The position numbers and the translations under genes are program-made. From NCBI RefSeq assembly GCF_034314105.1, contig NZ_JAVIWJ010000001.1, positions 1,737,501-1,801,500 on the forward strand: a stretch of DNA of 64,000 nt, read 5' to 3'. This document shows positions 1-9,506 of this stretch, piece after piece. How positions within the stretch are numbered: position 1 is the first letter of the stretch; each line of letters opens with the position of its first letter. This DNA comes from Pseudomonas sp. AB6. GTDB lineage: Bacteria > Pseudomonadota > Gammaproteobacteria > Pseudomonadales > Pseudomonadaceae. The notes under the pieces were generated by a model. The model made no database searches. It was not told the origin of the DNA and saw only the letters and a program-made list of their open reading frames with translations.

Positions 1-342
1 CAGGCGATGACACAGCAGCGTGGGAAAGCCCAGCTGACGCATCAACGGCTGTGAAAACTCATAGAACGTGTCGGATAGAATCACCACTTGAAAGCGCTCA
101 CGCAGCCAATTGACGAATTCGACGGCCCCGTCCAATGGTTTTAAGGTCGCAATCACGGCCTGAATATCGGAGAGTTTCAAATCGTGTTCATCGAGAATGC
201 GCAGACGCTGCCTCATCAGCACGTCGTAGTCGGGAATATCCCGAGTAGTCGCCCTCAGCGACTCGATCCCGGTTTTTTCGGCAAATGCGATCCAGATTTC
301 AGGGACCAAAACACCTTCAAGGTCGAGACAGGCAATTTCCAC
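1..342 (-). CDS. thrH: ThrH, phosphoserine phosphatase/homoserine phosphotransferase (3' end outside window)
   Basis: The first 114 residues of a HAD-superfamily enzyme are present; the rest lies beyond the window edge (the family is about 205 residues). ThrH dephosphorylates phosphoserine and can move the phosphate to homoserine. The N-terminus carries the ThrH-specific HAD motif [10 protein letters not shown], with the nucleophile Asp7, and HAD motif II is the SDT at residues 90-92. The start is GTG at 340-342, preceded by a clear TAGGAG ribosome binding site. No ATG start fits the conserved N-terminus. It is transcribed divergently from cysH. Identity is confident because the motif I wording is characteristic; the cut is only an effect of the window. 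Confidence 0.9.
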   Translation of the reverse strand, partial: MEIACLDLEGVLVPEIWIAFAEKTGIESLRATTRDIPDYDVLMRQRLRILDEHDLKLSDIQAVIATLKPLDGAVEFVNWLRERFQVVILSDTFYEFSQPLMRQLGFPTLLCHRL

Positions 343-518
343 AGATCACTCCTAGCACTTCAATTAGGCCACTTCATCCGGCGACTTCAAAACAAGCGGC
401 ACTCTAACGGCTTGATCACGGCGACGCCAGCCCGTCAAACCGGGAACTAATGGAGGGTTTTTGTTACTATCGCGCCCATACGAGCGCGCCAAGCGCCACC
501 ACTACAGGAAGCCGCCTG

Positions 519-1253
519 ATGAGCCAACCCTTCGATGTCGCCGCCCTCGCTGAGACTTACGCCAAAAAGTCTGCGCAGGATATTTTAAAACTGGCCTTTG
601 AGCATTTTGGCGACGACGTCTGGATCTCATTCAGCGGTGCCGAAGATGTGGTGCTGGTGGATATGGCCTGGAAGCTGAATAAAAACGTCAAGGTCTTCAG
701 TCTCGATACTGGTCGTCTGCACCCGGAAACTTATCGTTTTATTGAACATACCCGCGAGCACTACAAAATAGACATCGAGCTGATGGCGCCGGATCAGAAG
801 GCGCTCGAGCCGTTTGTCAAAGAGAAGGGGTTGTTCAGCTTCTATAAAGATGGGCACGGCGAATGCTGCGGTATCCGCAAGATCGAGCCGTTGCGTCGTA
901 AACTTTCCGGGGTCAACGCCTGGGCTACAGGCCAACGCCGGGACCAGAGTCCGAGCACGCGCAGTGACGTGGCGGTGGTGGAAATAGACAGCGCGTTTTC
1001 GACGCCGGAGCGCCTTTTGTATAAATTCAACCCGCTGGCGCAGATGACCAGCGAGGAAGTTTGGAACTACATCCGTATGCTGGAGCTTCCATATAACAGC
1101 TTGCATGAGCGAGGTTTCATCAGCATCGGCTGCGAACCCTGCACCCGCCCGGTACTACCAAATCAACATGAGCGTGAAGGCCGCTGGTGGTGGGAAGAAG
1201 CCACGCAAAAAGAATGCGGGCTGCATTCTGGAAATTTGATTGCCAAGGTGTAA
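519..1253 (+). CDS. cysH: Adenylylsulfate (APS)/PAPS reductase CysH
   Basis: Cytosolic enzyme that reduces activated sulfate (APS) to sulfite with thioredoxin in assimilatory sulfate reduction. The 244-residue product shows the SFSGAED nucleotide-binding loop (residues 37-43), the cysteine pairs C116/C117 and C205/C208 that hold a [4Fe-4S] cluster in the APS-reductase type, and the ECGLH motif with catalytic C233 near the C-terminus. The cluster cysteines argue for APS rather than PAPS as substrate, as known for Pseudomonas. The frame is open 23 codons further upstream, but the start at 519 matches the family's N-terminus ([10 protein letters not shown]). It converges with cysB, whose product controls sulfate assimilation genes. 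Confidence 0.95.
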   Translation: MSQPFDVAALAETYAKKSAQDILKLAFEHFGDDVWISFSGAEDVVLVDMAWKLNKNVKVFSLDTGRLHPETYRFIEHTREHYKIDIELMAPDQKALEPFVKEKGLFSFYKDGHGECCGIRKIEPLRRKLSGVNAWATGQRRDQSPSTRSDVAVVEIDSAFSTPERLLYKFNPLAQMTSEEVWNYIRMLELPYNSLHERGFISIGCEPCTRPVLPNQHEREGRWWWEEATQKECGLHSGNLIAKV

Positions 1254-1266
1254 GAAGTTGCTGCAA

Positions 1267-1351
1267 TTTTTGTAGGGCCAACTTGTTGGCGAGAAGCTCA
1301 ATGCAGTGGCGCTATGCACATCGCTTCGCTAACACGTAAGCCCTACAAAAT
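1267..1351. repeat. REP-like inverted repeat between convergent cysH and cysB
   Basis: The arms TTTTGTAGGGC (1268-1278) and GCCCTACAAAA (1340-1350) are perfect inverted copies. Inside them GGCGA and TCGCT continue an imperfect stem. This resembles the repetitive extragenic palindromes of pseudomonads (TGTAGGAGC...TCGCGA type). Its place between two convergent stop codons suggests that it acts as a bidirectional transcription end, but that is inference. Confidence 0.65.
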
Positions 1352-1370
1352 TCATATCCGGCCGGAGCTG

Positions 1371-2354
<984 letters not shown>

Positions 2355-2466
2355 TCAAAGCAGTAGACGCCACGGTCGTCAGCGACGGTATATAACTATA
2401 TTAAAGGTCAGAAGAATAAAGCTAGAACTTTTCTATCAATTTTGAAAGTCGGATCACGCGAGTTCG

Positions 2467-2958
2467 CTAACGTACCCGACGCTGGAGCATCGGGACCATG
2501 TACACCGGAACTTCGGATAGCTGCAGAACCTTCGCGGCTGTACGCCCCAAAGGGGTGTCGCCTTGAGCGCCGTGACTGTGGCTGCCAACAATCAATAAAT
2601 CTACTGCCAGCTTCTGAGCCTGTTCCAATATCATGTTTGATGGGTCTCCCTGAATGACCAGAACTGCGCGAATTAGCGCCAGATCCTGATGCCCTTCACC
2701 CAACTCATCCCGAAAACCATCCAGCACCCGCTGTTCGATACCCTGCATGACGGTATTCAGCCCCTGACTGCGCAACTCCTTCAAGGCTGCCTCATCAAGA
2801 TAGCTCTGCAAGACTGACTCCGCGAACAATCCCATAGGCTCGACAACATGGATGACATACAACTCAGCGTTAAATGTTCTAGCCAGCGCCAACGCATGTT
2901 GTAAGACGTACGGAGCATAAATACCGAGGTCAGTGGCATAGAGCATGGAGCGAATCAT
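2467..2958 (-). CDS. Universal stress protein, UspA family
   Basis: 163-residue single Usp domain. It begins MIRSMLYATDLG, the usual first strand with the Asp of the nucleotide pocket, and ends with a glycine-rich nucleotide-binding motif around GSHSHG followed by PLGRTAAKVL, as in ATP-binding Usp proteins. The C-terminal VPVYMVP strand closes the fold. A strong GAGGAGG ribosome binding site supports the start. It is a stand-alone gene and nothing nearby indicates which stress it serves. Confidence 0.85.
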   Translation of the reverse strand: MIRSMLYATDLGIYAPYVLQHALALARTFNAELYVIHVVEPMGLFAESVLQSYLDEAALKELRSQGLNTVMQGIEQRVLDGFRDELGEGHQDLALIRAVLVIQGDPSNMILEQAQKLAVDLLIVGSHSHGAQGDTPLGRTAAKVLQLSEVPVYMVPMLQRRVR

Positions 2959-3051
2959 ATGACCTCCTCGAGTGCCAATATGGCGGAGATTGACTCAGCT
3001 TAGCAGTGCGTTAGCGACTGCGACGGCTGTTACCTCATGAGGCGTCAATGG

Positions 3052-3957
3052 TCAGATTTTTAGCTCATTGCTGATCCCGTGTGGCACGTGGCCCGTCGCT
3101 ACAACCTCCCGGGACTTTTCACAATGCCCTGGTTGATCATCAAAAAAAACGTCTGCCGCGAACGCTTCTAGAAACGCTGACTTTTCCAGGCCGCCGAGAA
3201 ATAGCGACTCATCCAGCCGAATATCCCACTCGCGCAAGGTGCGAATCACTCGCTCATGGGCCGGCGCAGATCGCGCTGTCACCAGCGCCGTGCGAATGGG
3301 GCAAGCATTCTCAGGGAACTCGCGCTGCAACAGATTCAGTGCCGCCAAAAAAGGCTTGAATGGACCGCCTCCTAACGGCTCACGTGCTGATTCCCGTTCG
3401 CTCGCCTGAAACGCTTCCAGCCCTGCGGATTGATAAATTCGCTCTGACTCATCGGAGAACAACACCGCATCGCCGTCGAAAGCGATACGCAACTCAGAGC
3501 TTGCGGCACGCCGTGCTCCTCCCGACAAAATGGTGGCGGCGGCAAAACCGGCATCCAGCGCGCTGCGCACATCATCGGCGTGGGTCGAGAGAAACAGGTG
3601 ACAGCCAAATGCAGCTAGGTATGGATAAGGGCTGCGTCCGCCAACGAAAGCTGCCCGGGTAATATCCAGGCCGTAATATTGAATCGAATTGAACACCCGC
3701 AAGCCGGTATCAGCACTGTTGCGCGATACCAGGATCACTTCGACGCGGGCTTTATCTAACTGCCCATTAAGGCTTAAAAGTTTTTCCACCAACAAGTAAG
3801 CGTCACCTTGTTCGAGAATCTCCTCTTCGTGCTCGATTTGATATTGCCGATACGCTTCCACCCCATCGGCCACATAAACCGCATGACTTTCGCCCAAGTC
3901 AAAAAGTGCACGCGAAGAAATGGCCAATACCAATTTGTTGCTTAGCCCGATGGTCAT
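3052..3957 (-). CDS. Cytosolic 5'-nucleotidase (cN-I-like family)
   Basis: 301-residue protein of the 5'-nucleotidase family related to eukaryotic cN-I (Pfam 5_nucleotid). Members dephosphorylate nucleoside monophosphates in the cytoplasm. Visible are the N-terminal LAISSRALFDL, the central acidic motif AFDGDAVLFSDE that corresponds to the HAD-like catalytic region, and a late acidic motif FFDDQPGHCE. There is no signal peptide. The PanE-like gene ends 17 bases upstream of this start on the same strand, so the two are probably co-transcribed. The family assignment rests on these motifs and the overall length; the substrate is unknown. Confidence 0.8.
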   Translation of the reverse strand: MTIGLSNKLVLAISSRALFDLGESHAVYVADGVEAYRQYQIEHEEEILEQGDAYLLVEKLLSLNGQLDKARVEVILVSRNSADTGLRVFNSIQYYGLDITRAAFVGGRSPYPYLAAFGCHLFLSTHADDVRSALDAGFAAATILSGGARRAASSELRIAFDGDAVLFSDESERIYQSAGLEAFQASERESAREPLGGGPFKPFLAALNLLQREFPENACPIRTALVTARSAPAHERVIRTLREWDIRLDESLFLGGLEKSAFLEAFAADVFFDDQPGHCEKSREVVATGHVPHGISNELKI

Positions 3958-3974
3958 GTCGCCCCCTGGGTGAT

Positions 3975-4931
3975 TCAGCCGTTATGCGTATCAATAAATG
4001 CTAACGCCTGATGGAGCGCCCGAACTTTAGGCATGTCATGTCCCGCAGTCAGCGCCGCCAAAAGAGGCCTTTCGTAAATCGAAGTCAGCTCCAATGGTCG
4101 CTTCTCCTGATAATCGAGATACATGCTAGGCCAGTAATCGGGCATCTTCTCTGTCGCGGCAAACAGTTGCTCGGCGTAACCGTCAGGTAACATCTGCCCG
4201 CACGCCAACGCACCTTGCACGACTTCATTCATAAGCGCCTGAACCAGATCGCGGCTATTTGGATCACCCATCAGCCCAGCAGTACTGGCCTTTAGTAATA
4301 CCGACAAACCGTTATAAGGAATATTCCAAACCAGTTTTTGCCAACGCGCCAAATGCACGTTGGCCATCGTGCGCGACTCAAGACCGGCCTTGCGAAACAA
4401 TTCAGCGCCCTGCTCGGCAATCATTTGCCCGGCGGCCGGATCGGACACTGAACCGCTGTGATAGCCAAGCGTGACCGCACCAAACGCCTGATGCATCACA
4501 ACGCCAGGCGCAGTGCGATGCACACAGATAAAGCACAACCCGCCTAGCAAATGCAGTGAATCCGGTAGCAATGGACGCAAGCTGTCCTCAACCTCCAGAC
4601 CGTTTTGCAGCAGTAACACTTTAGCGCCAGGCGCTGCTGCCTGGATGATCAGGGGAGCAAGACTGGCATTATCGGTGGTTTTGGTGCTCACCAGCAGCCA
4701 GTCGCAAGGCGGCATATCCGCAGCCGAGGAATATGCCTGAACGGGATTGAGCGTTAAAACGCCATGCTCGGCGCTATTGATTGTCAGACCTTTTTCCAGC
4801 ACCACATTGAACTCGCCACGCAGCAGAAAGTGCACATCAAACCCGGCGCGTGCCAGCATCACACCGTAAAACCCACCAATGGCTCCGGTACCAATGATGC
4901 CAATCCTAAGCTTTTCCGTTTCAGTCGTCAT
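3975..4931 (-). CDS. 2-dehydropantoate 2-reductase family protein (PanE/ApbA-like)
   Basis: 318-residue NADPH-dependent ketopantoate-reductase-like protein; the classical reaction gives pantoate for coenzyme A. The Rossmann motif GTGAIG is at residues 14-19, and the ARWQKLVWN motif carries the family's catalytic lysine (K199) and Asn203. The start at 4931 (MTTETEKLR) was chosen over one five codons upstream because it leads straight into the Rossmann strand; the longer form would overlap the thioredoxin-like gene by 4 bases (4943-4946). Pseudomonads often carry several PanE paralogs, so the true substrate may differ from ketopantoate. Confidence 0.8.
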   Translation of the reverse strand: MTTETEKLRIGIIGTGAIGGFYGVMLARAGFDVHFLLRGEFNVVLEKGLTINSAEHGVLTLNPVQAYSSAADMPPCDWLLVSTKTTDNASLAPLIIQAAAPGAKVLLLQNGLEVEDSLRPLLPDSLHLLGGLCFICVHRTAPGVVMHQAFGAVTLGYHSGSVSDPAAGQMIAEQGAELFRKAGLESRTMANVHLARWQKLVWNIPYNGLSVLLKASTAGLMGDPNSRDLVQALMNEVVQGALACGQMLPDGYAEQLFAATEKMPDYWPSMYLDYQEKRPLELTSIYERPLLAALTAGHDMPKVRALHQALAFIDTHNG

Positions 4932-4942
4932 GCGCACTCCTA

Positions 4943-5278
4943 TCAAGGCAGTTCGTCAGAATTCAAGTTAAGTGCCTGCTGCACTCCTGCGCTCAGCTCG
5001 GTCACGGTAAGCCGTGATTGCAACTCTCCATAGAATTTGCCGTCTCGGACCACGAACATTGCGGGCAAACCAAACACCTGATAACGCTGTACCGCGCCGC
5101 CGTTGTCCGCAGCATCAATCCAACATAAACGATCTATGGGCAAGTTGAAGACAGGCAACTCACGTCGCGCCCAACGGCAACTAGCGCAACCTGCCGCGGT
5201 AAAAATCACTAGTGAAACGCCCGGCAGCGCAAGTAAACGATGGTCTATATCGAAATCTGTCAGTTCCAATGGGCTCAC
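4943..5278 (-). CDS. Small thioredoxin-fold protein
   Basis: 111-residue thioredoxin-like protein with a CASC active site at residues 31-34 (GCASCRWAR) and the cis-proline loop GLPAMFVV about 50 residues later. There is no signal peptide, so it probably acts in the cytoplasm. The frame is open far upstream, but that extension is low-complexity and unlike the family. I take the GTG at 5276-5278 (MSPLELTDFD) as start. It sits 11 bases from the PanE-like gene and probably leads that operon with the 5'-nucleotidase. The thioredoxin fold is secure; its partner is unknown and the start is less sure. Confidence 0.7.
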   Translation of the reverse strand: MSPLELTDFDIDHRLLALPGVSLVIFTAAGCASCRWARRELPVFNLPIDRLCWIDAADNGGAVQRYQVFGLPAMFVVRDGKFYGELQSRLTVTELSAGVQQALNLNSDELP

Positions 5279-5610
5279 ACAGAAAGTTCTGAAGTTGGAA
5301 TACACACTATCCGTTTTCGCTGCCTCATTTGTAAAATGGTTGACGGCGGTGATGCAAATAAACGACGGAGGGGTATTTGTAGGCCCGCCAGATCTCACAG
5401 ATTTGGCATCGAATCTTCTCTGGTGAGGTCGAATTGCCGATGAGGTCGAGGTAGCTCGCATCACTGAAAACGGCATAAAACCCGCGTTTACCCATTGTCG
5501 AACAACCGAGTAACGCGCTAAGGTTCCTCCCCCGTCGCACTCAATCATGCTCGGCTCCGCCGCACGGGGAATCGTTGGGGGCCGGCACCCGTGACCTGAT
5601 GAGTAACACG
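5279..5610. other. Divergent intergenic region before the DAHP synthase gene
   Basis: About 330 bases lie between the divergent thioredoxin-like and DAHP synthase genes. Reading frames stay open here by chance on both strands, but none resembles a protein. It must hold both promoters; I could not single out convincing -35/-10 pairs, nor a leader-peptide attenuator with a run of aromatic codons. Confidence 0.5.
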
Positions 5611-6687
5611 ATGGCTGATTTACCGATTGACGACCTCAACGTTTCTTCCAACGAGACTCTGATCACGCCGGATCAGCTCAAGCGCGAAATTCCGTTCTCT
5701 GCCGCTGCCTTGCATACGGTGACCAAAGGCCGCGAGGTGATCCGCAACATCCTCGACGGTAAGGATCACCGCCTGTTCGTGGTGATCGGCCCTTGCTCTA
5801 TTCATGACATCAAAGCCGCTCACGATTATGCCAACCGCCTTAAAGCATTGGCTGCCGAAGTCGGCGACACTTTGTACCTGGTGATGCGCGTGTACTTTGA
5901 AAAGCCGCGCACGACCGTCGGCTGGAAAGGTTTGATTAACGACCCGTATCTCGATGACTCGTTCAAAATCGAAGATGGCTTGCACATTGGTCGTCAGCTA
6001 TTACTTGATCTGGCGGAAATGGGCCTGCCAACCGCCACCGAAGCGCTTGACCCCATCTCCCCACAGTATCTACAGGATTTGATTAGCTGGTCGGCCATTG
6101 GTGCGCGCACTACTGAATCGCAAACTCACCGCGAAATGGCTTCAGGGCTGTCTTCTGCTGTTGGTTTTAAAAACGGCACTGATGGGGGTTTGACAGTAGC
6201 GATCAACGCACTGCAATCGGTCTCCAGCCCACATCGGTTCCTCGGTATCAATCAGGAAGGTGGTGTGTCTATCGTCACCACCAAAGGCAACGCTTACGGT
6301 CACGTGGTGTTGCGCGGTGGCAACGGAAAACCGAATTACGATTCGGTCAGCGTTGCGCTGTGCGAACAAGCGCTACACAAGGCGGGCATTCGTCCAAACA
6401 TCATGGTCGATTGCAGCCACGCCAACTCTAACAAGGACCCGGCGCTGCAGCCGCTGGTTATGGAAAACGTCGCCAACCAGATTCTCGAAGGTAATCAGTC
6501 GATCATCGGCTTGATGGTTGAGAGCCATATCAACTGGGGCGCGCAGTCTATACCCAAAGATTTGGCAGAGCTGCAATACGGCGTGTCAATTACGGACGCC
6601 TGTATTGATTGGGAAAGCACTGAGAAAACTCTGCGCAGCATGCACGTAAAACTCAAGGACGTGCTGCCACAGCGCCAACGCGGATAA
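5611..6687 (+). CDS. 3-deoxy-7-phosphoheptulonate (DAHP) synthase, class I
   Basis: 358-residue enzyme that condenses phosphoenolpyruvate and erythrose 4-phosphate, the first step of the shikimate pathway. The class I hallmarks are clear: the GPCSIHD motif, MRVYFEKPRTTVGWKG, and the metal/substrate motifs DCSHANSNKDP and GLMVESH. The start at 5611 (MADLPIDDLN) matches Pseudomonas homologs; an in-frame ATG four codons upstream (5599) is possible. Class I enzymes are feedback-inhibited by single aromatic amino acids, but I cannot tell which one from the sequence alone. A strong hairpin terminator follows. Confidence 0.92.
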   Translation: MADLPIDDLNVSSNETLITPDQLKREIPFSAAALHTVTKGREVIRNILDGKDHRLFVVIGPCSIHDIKAAHDYANRLKALAAEVGDTLYLVMRVYFEKPRTTVGWKGLINDPYLDDSFKIEDGLHIGRQLLLDLAEMGLPTATEALDPISPQYLQDLISWSAIGARTTESQTHREMASGLSSAVGFKNGTDGGLTVAINALQSVSSPHRFLGINQEGGVSIVTTKGNAYGHVVLRGGNGKPNYDSVSVALCEQALHKAGIRPNIMVDCSHANSNKDPALQPLVMENVANQILEGNQSIIGLMVESHINWGAQSIPKDLAELQYGVSITDACIDWESTEKTLRSMHVKLKDVLPQRQRG

Positions 6688-6714
6688 CTTTCCAAGTGGT
6701 CTTGCAGCGCACAC

Positions 6715-6744
6715 AAAAACGCCGAGCATATGCTCGGCGTTTTT
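6715..6744 (+). terminator. Rho-independent terminator after DAHP synthase
   Basis: A perfect 30-base palindrome, AAAAACGCCGAGCAT followed by its inverted copy, ends in five T. It lies 28 bases past the stop codon and, being symmetric with flanking A and T runs, can also terminate the convergent acetyltransferase gene. Confidence 0.9.
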
Positions 6745-6777
6745 CGTTGTGGCATAACAAACTGCTTCAATAGCCGA

Positions 6778-7059
6778 TCAGATTTTGGCCATGTGGCGCT
6801 GATGGCGTTCCATGTAGCGCTCGACATAGGAACATGAAGGAATCACCGTATAACCCACGCTGTCAGCGTACGCGAGCGCTTGCTCGGTTAAAGCGGCAGC
6901 AATACCCCGACCTCTAAGCGCGTTTGGCACGAAGGTTCGATAGATATCCAGAGTCTGCTTACCCAGATCCATATAGGTCAGGTAAGCACGATGACCGTCC
7001 ACGTTGGTCTCGAATTGATGACCGGCCTGGTCATGGTGGATGGACAACGCCTCGCTCAT
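6778..7059 (-). CDS. Small GNAT-like N-acetyltransferase (YjdJ/Gcn5-related)
   Basis: 93-residue protein of the short Gcn5-related acetyltransferase family. The core acetyl-CoA loop PNALRGRGIAAALTEQAL matches the Q/RxxGxG/A motif A, and the C-terminal CSYVERYMERH follows the family's usual pattern (PSCSYV...). The substrate is unknown. The start at 7059 is preceded by GAGGAG at proper spacing. It converges on the DAHP synthase gene and shares its terminator palindrome. Confidence 0.8.
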   Translation of the reverse strand: MSEALSIHHDQAGHQFETNVDGHRAYLTYMDLGKQTLDIYRTFVPNALRGRGIAAALTEQALAYADSVGYTVIPSCSYVERYMERHQRHMAKI

Positions 7060-7701
7060 CACTACTCCTCGCGGGTCTTGAAATTAGACCTCTACCTTAC
7101 CGATGTTTTTCCGGCGAAGGAACCTCTACGCCACCTGTGCTGGTTATGGATACCGAAATCGGACTGGTTACTTACCAACACAAGCACTCCCAAATAGTAG
7201 GCGTCATTGCTGTGTTTGCTCAAGCAGCTTGCAAATGGCCCGACAAAAAGTCCGGAACCACACTGCAATAGTCACAATTACACCGGATGATGCTGACACT
7301 TCTGAGGCTCATAGCCGGCTGCTGAGTTTGAGACGAGCCCGCGATGAAAAAGTCACCTCTAATTGTGCGCATAGAAGCAGACTTGTGAAGGGCCAGGGAT
7401 AATCAACAATTGCCAGGCACAATAGACTCGACAATAAATCAACTATCCTTTTTAATCGTCGGTAAAGGGTGCGCTTGAGCCTTGACCCGAGCGTGAACAG
7501 CGACTGGAAGTTGATGCGGTGCTGGCGAACATTTTTCAAAAACGTGGAGAAGTGGGACGCAATAGTTTCAAACCTGAGAAATTTGTCCACTTCTTGCGCT
7601 TCCTCAGTTTACTTACTACAAACAATGGGTAGTATGTACGCCGGTCATTTTCTCACTTTCGAGAGATGGCTATTTTTAGAAAGTCCTTTAAGGGGAACAC
7701 G
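7060..7701. other. Long intergenic stretch before oprI
   Basis: About 640 bases hold no convincing gene. Reading frames of 60-115 codons exist on both strands but show no protein-like composition or recognisable motif. The right end carries a plausible oprI promoter and leader. The rest may hold regulatory sequence, a small RNA or eroded sequence; I see no clear terminator inside it. Confidence 0.5.
7608..7635 (+). promoter_or_regulatory. Possible sigma-70 promoter of oprI
   Basis: TTTACT (7608-7613) and TAGTAT (7630-7635) are separated by 16 bases and lie about 65 bases upstream of the oprI start. They resemble -35 and -10 boxes of a housekeeping promoter. The assignment is by eye only. Confidence 0.4.
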
Positions 7702-7953
7702 ATGAACAACGTTCTGAAATTCTCTGCTCTGGCTCTGGCTGCAGTATTGGCCACCGGTTGCAGCAGCGTATCCAAAGAAACCGAAGCTCGTCTGACTGCT
7801 ACTGAAGACGCAGCAGCTCGTTCGCAAGCACGTGCTGATGAAGCCTATCGTAAGGCTGATGAAGCTATGGCTGCTGCTCAAAAAGCTCAGCAAACTGCTG
7901 ACGAAGCCAACGAGCGCGCTCTGCGTATGTTGGACAAGGCTAGCCGCAAGTAA
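7702..7953 (+). CDS. oprI: Major outer membrane lipoprotein OprI
   Basis: 83-residue Lpp-like lipoprotein, among the most abundant Pseudomonas proteins, which tethers the outer membrane to peptidoglycan. It has a lipoprotein signal peptide ending in the lipobox LATGC (lipidated Cys about residue 19). An alanine-rich heptad region ([18 protein letters not shown]) should form a coiled-coil trimer, and the C-terminal SRK offers the lysine that is linked to peptidoglycan. The start has an AAGGGG ribosome binding site. It lies directly upstream of, and convergent with, an L,D-transpeptidase gene of the fold that makes such links in other bacteria. Confidence 0.95.
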   Translation: MNNVLKFSALALAAVLATGCSSVSKETEARLTATEDAAARSQARADEAYRKADEAMAAAQKAQQTADEANERALRMLDKASRK

Positions 7954-7974
7954 TAATCTCTCGAGATTATTGAT

Positions 7975-8003
7975 AAGCCGATCCAGTTCTGGATCGGCTT
8001 TTT
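7975..8003 (+). terminator. Rho-independent terminator of oprI
   Basis: A 12-base stem, AAGCCGATCCAG with its inverted copy (7989-8000), has a TT loop and is followed by TTT. A second small hairpin, AATAATCTC/GAGATTATT (7952-7971), overlaps the oprI stop codon and may protect the mRNA end. Both fit a very highly expressed gene. Confidence 0.9.
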
Positions 8004-8031
8004 AGGGTCTGGACTTTAGCCCAGACACTAA

Positions 8032-8080
8032 AAAGCCCGTCCGCTCAGCCTTGATATTCATGGCGGTGCGTGCGGGCTTT
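8032..8080 (-). terminator. Terminator of the L,D-transpeptidase gene
   Basis: The arms AAAGCCCG (8032-8039) and CGGGCTTT (8073-8080) enclose a long loop. On the minus strand the hairpin ends in a run of T (complement of AAAA at 8031-8034). It lies 13 bases past the transpeptidase stop, back to back with the oprI terminator. Confidence 0.7.
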
Positions 8081-8092
8081 CTAAAGGACTAA

Positions 8093-9058
8093 CTATTGCG
8101 CCACGGTTGGAGCCTTTGAGACTATCGCACTGCTGCCCGGCACCGCTATTTCAACCGGCATACCGTTCTCAGCAGCGACCACGTCCCGCACGACATCCCA
8201 ATTCATCTGCAGATTTGCAGCCAGGTCGTCACGCTTAAGTAGCGCGTTGATCACTGCGGTGTGCTTGTCATCCGCAGATGGATTGCCATTGCCGTCAAGG
8301 GGCGCGTGCGCCTCAAGGTAGACTTTGCCGGCACTCACACCGAACTTGTAAGGGTCGCTCATGATCCGCACGGTGGTGCCGATTGGCACGATGCCGGCTA
8401 ACTCCAGCACATTGTTGTTGTACATGCGGAAGCAACCGTGGCTGGTACGCATGCCGATACCGAATTTCTTGTTAGAGCCGTGAATCAAGTAACCAGGCAG
8501 ACCCAGACCGAACTTGAACGGCCCTAAAGGATTATCCGCACCTGCCGGCACCACGTTAGGCAATGGGTCACCGTCCGCCAGGTGCTCAGCCTTAACCGAG
8601 GCCGGTGGGGTCCAGGTCGGGTTCGGCGTTTTTGCCGTAATCTTGGTGACTGCGACCGGCGACCCCCACCCCTCACGACCGATACCAAGCGGGTAGGTAT
8701 CGACAACGTTTTTGCCTTTCGGATAGTAATACAACCGATACTCAGCCAAGTTAATCACTATCCCTTCACGGGGGCCGGGAGGCAGCACGAAGCGGGTGGG
8801 CAACACAATTTGAGTGCCTGCACCCGGTAACCACGGATCGACGCCTGGGTTGGCTGCGATCATTTCCAGGTAACCCAAATCGTACTGAGTTCCAAGGTCG
8901 GCAAACGTGTCTTCGTATTTGGCGGTGATGGTCTGTACTTGACCCACGATGTCTTCGCCAGGCGGTGGGAGAGGGAATTCTAATGCAGCGACAGGGCCCG
9001 CCGCACAAAGCGCAGCAAGCAAAAAACAGCGGGCGACGGCGGGAATACGCGACAACAT
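8093..9058 (-). CDS. L,D-transpeptidase (YkuD/ErfK/YbiS family)
   Basis: 321-residue exported enzyme of the YkuD fold, which forms 3-3 peptidoglycan cross-links or attaches lipoproteins. The start at 9058 gives a signal peptide (MLSRIPAVARCFLLAAL...) and has AAGGA upstream. A LysM-like segment (residues about 40-85, Y.DTFADLG...LPG.GT.I.LP) precedes the catalytic domain. The domain has the family motif HGSNKKFG followed by RTSHGCFRMYN, with catalytic His and Cys. Convergent position next to oprI makes attachment of OprI to peptidoglycan an attractive role, but this is inference from position and family. Confidence 0.88.
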   Translation of the reverse strand: MLSRIPAVARCFLLAALCAAGPVAALEFPLPPPGEDIVGQVQTITAKYEDTFADLGTQYDLGYLEMIAANPGVDPWLPGAGTQIVLPTRFVLPPGPREGIVINLAEYRLYYYPKGKNVVDTYPLGIGREGWGSPVAVTKITAKTPNPTWTPPASVKAEHLADGDPLPNVVPAGADNPLGPFKFGLGLPGYLIHGSNKKFGIGMRTSHGCFRMYNNNVLELAGIVPIGTTVRIMSDPYKFGVSAGKVYLEAHAPLDGNGNPSADDKHTAVINALLKRDDLAANLQMNWDVVRDVVAAENGMPVEIAVPGSSAIVSKAPTVAQ

Positions 9059-9157
9059 CCGGAAAATCCTTGGTGTATGCGACGGAAAAGTAGCGCAATT
9101 GTACACTGCCACCCTTGAAATCGGGAGTTGCCTAACGATTAGCCGTTTATGCCCTGT

Positions 9158-9451
9158 TTATTGACTAAAACGCAGTTCTGGCCAGATTGGTCGCGTGCCA
9201 CGTTTCTGTGCTTCAAGGATCGCGCGACACAGCGAACACAGGCGCTCGTCCCGCAGACTCACTCGATTGACCCCTAGCCAGCGTGGATGCGCAGGCAGCA
9301 AGGTTCCGCACAAGGTTCGGTCAATCGTGCCGCCTAACTCCAACTGTCGCGCAACCAGATGTACTCGCGCCTCCTGACACGCGAACAGGTCAAGCTGGTC
9401 ATCAGGTTCGATGAGTTGGTAAGCAAATAAAGACCAAGCGGGACGAGGCAT
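9158..9451 (-). CDS. Small conserved hypothetical protein
   Basis: 97-residue protein of unknown function. The ATG at 9451 has GGAG nine bases upstream. The product is soluble, without signal peptide, and has three cysteines late in the chain including a CSLC pair near residue 77, so metal or redox binding is possible. It sits between the L,D-transpeptidase and tesA genes on the same strand; the 48-base gap to tesA is short enough for a joint transcript. I believe it is real because of the ribosome binding site and the gene packing, but I do not recognise a family. Confidence 0.6.
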   Translation of the reverse strand: MPRPAWSLFAYQLIEPDDQLDLFACQEARVHLVARQLELGGTIDRTLCGTLLPAHPRWLGVNRVSLRDERLCSLCRAILEAQKRGTRPIWPELRFSQ

Positions 9452-9506
9452 CGGGCGCTCCAAATCGGGGCGCCACCTTAGCCCAAAGCCTGCAGTTAGA
9501 ACAGCA

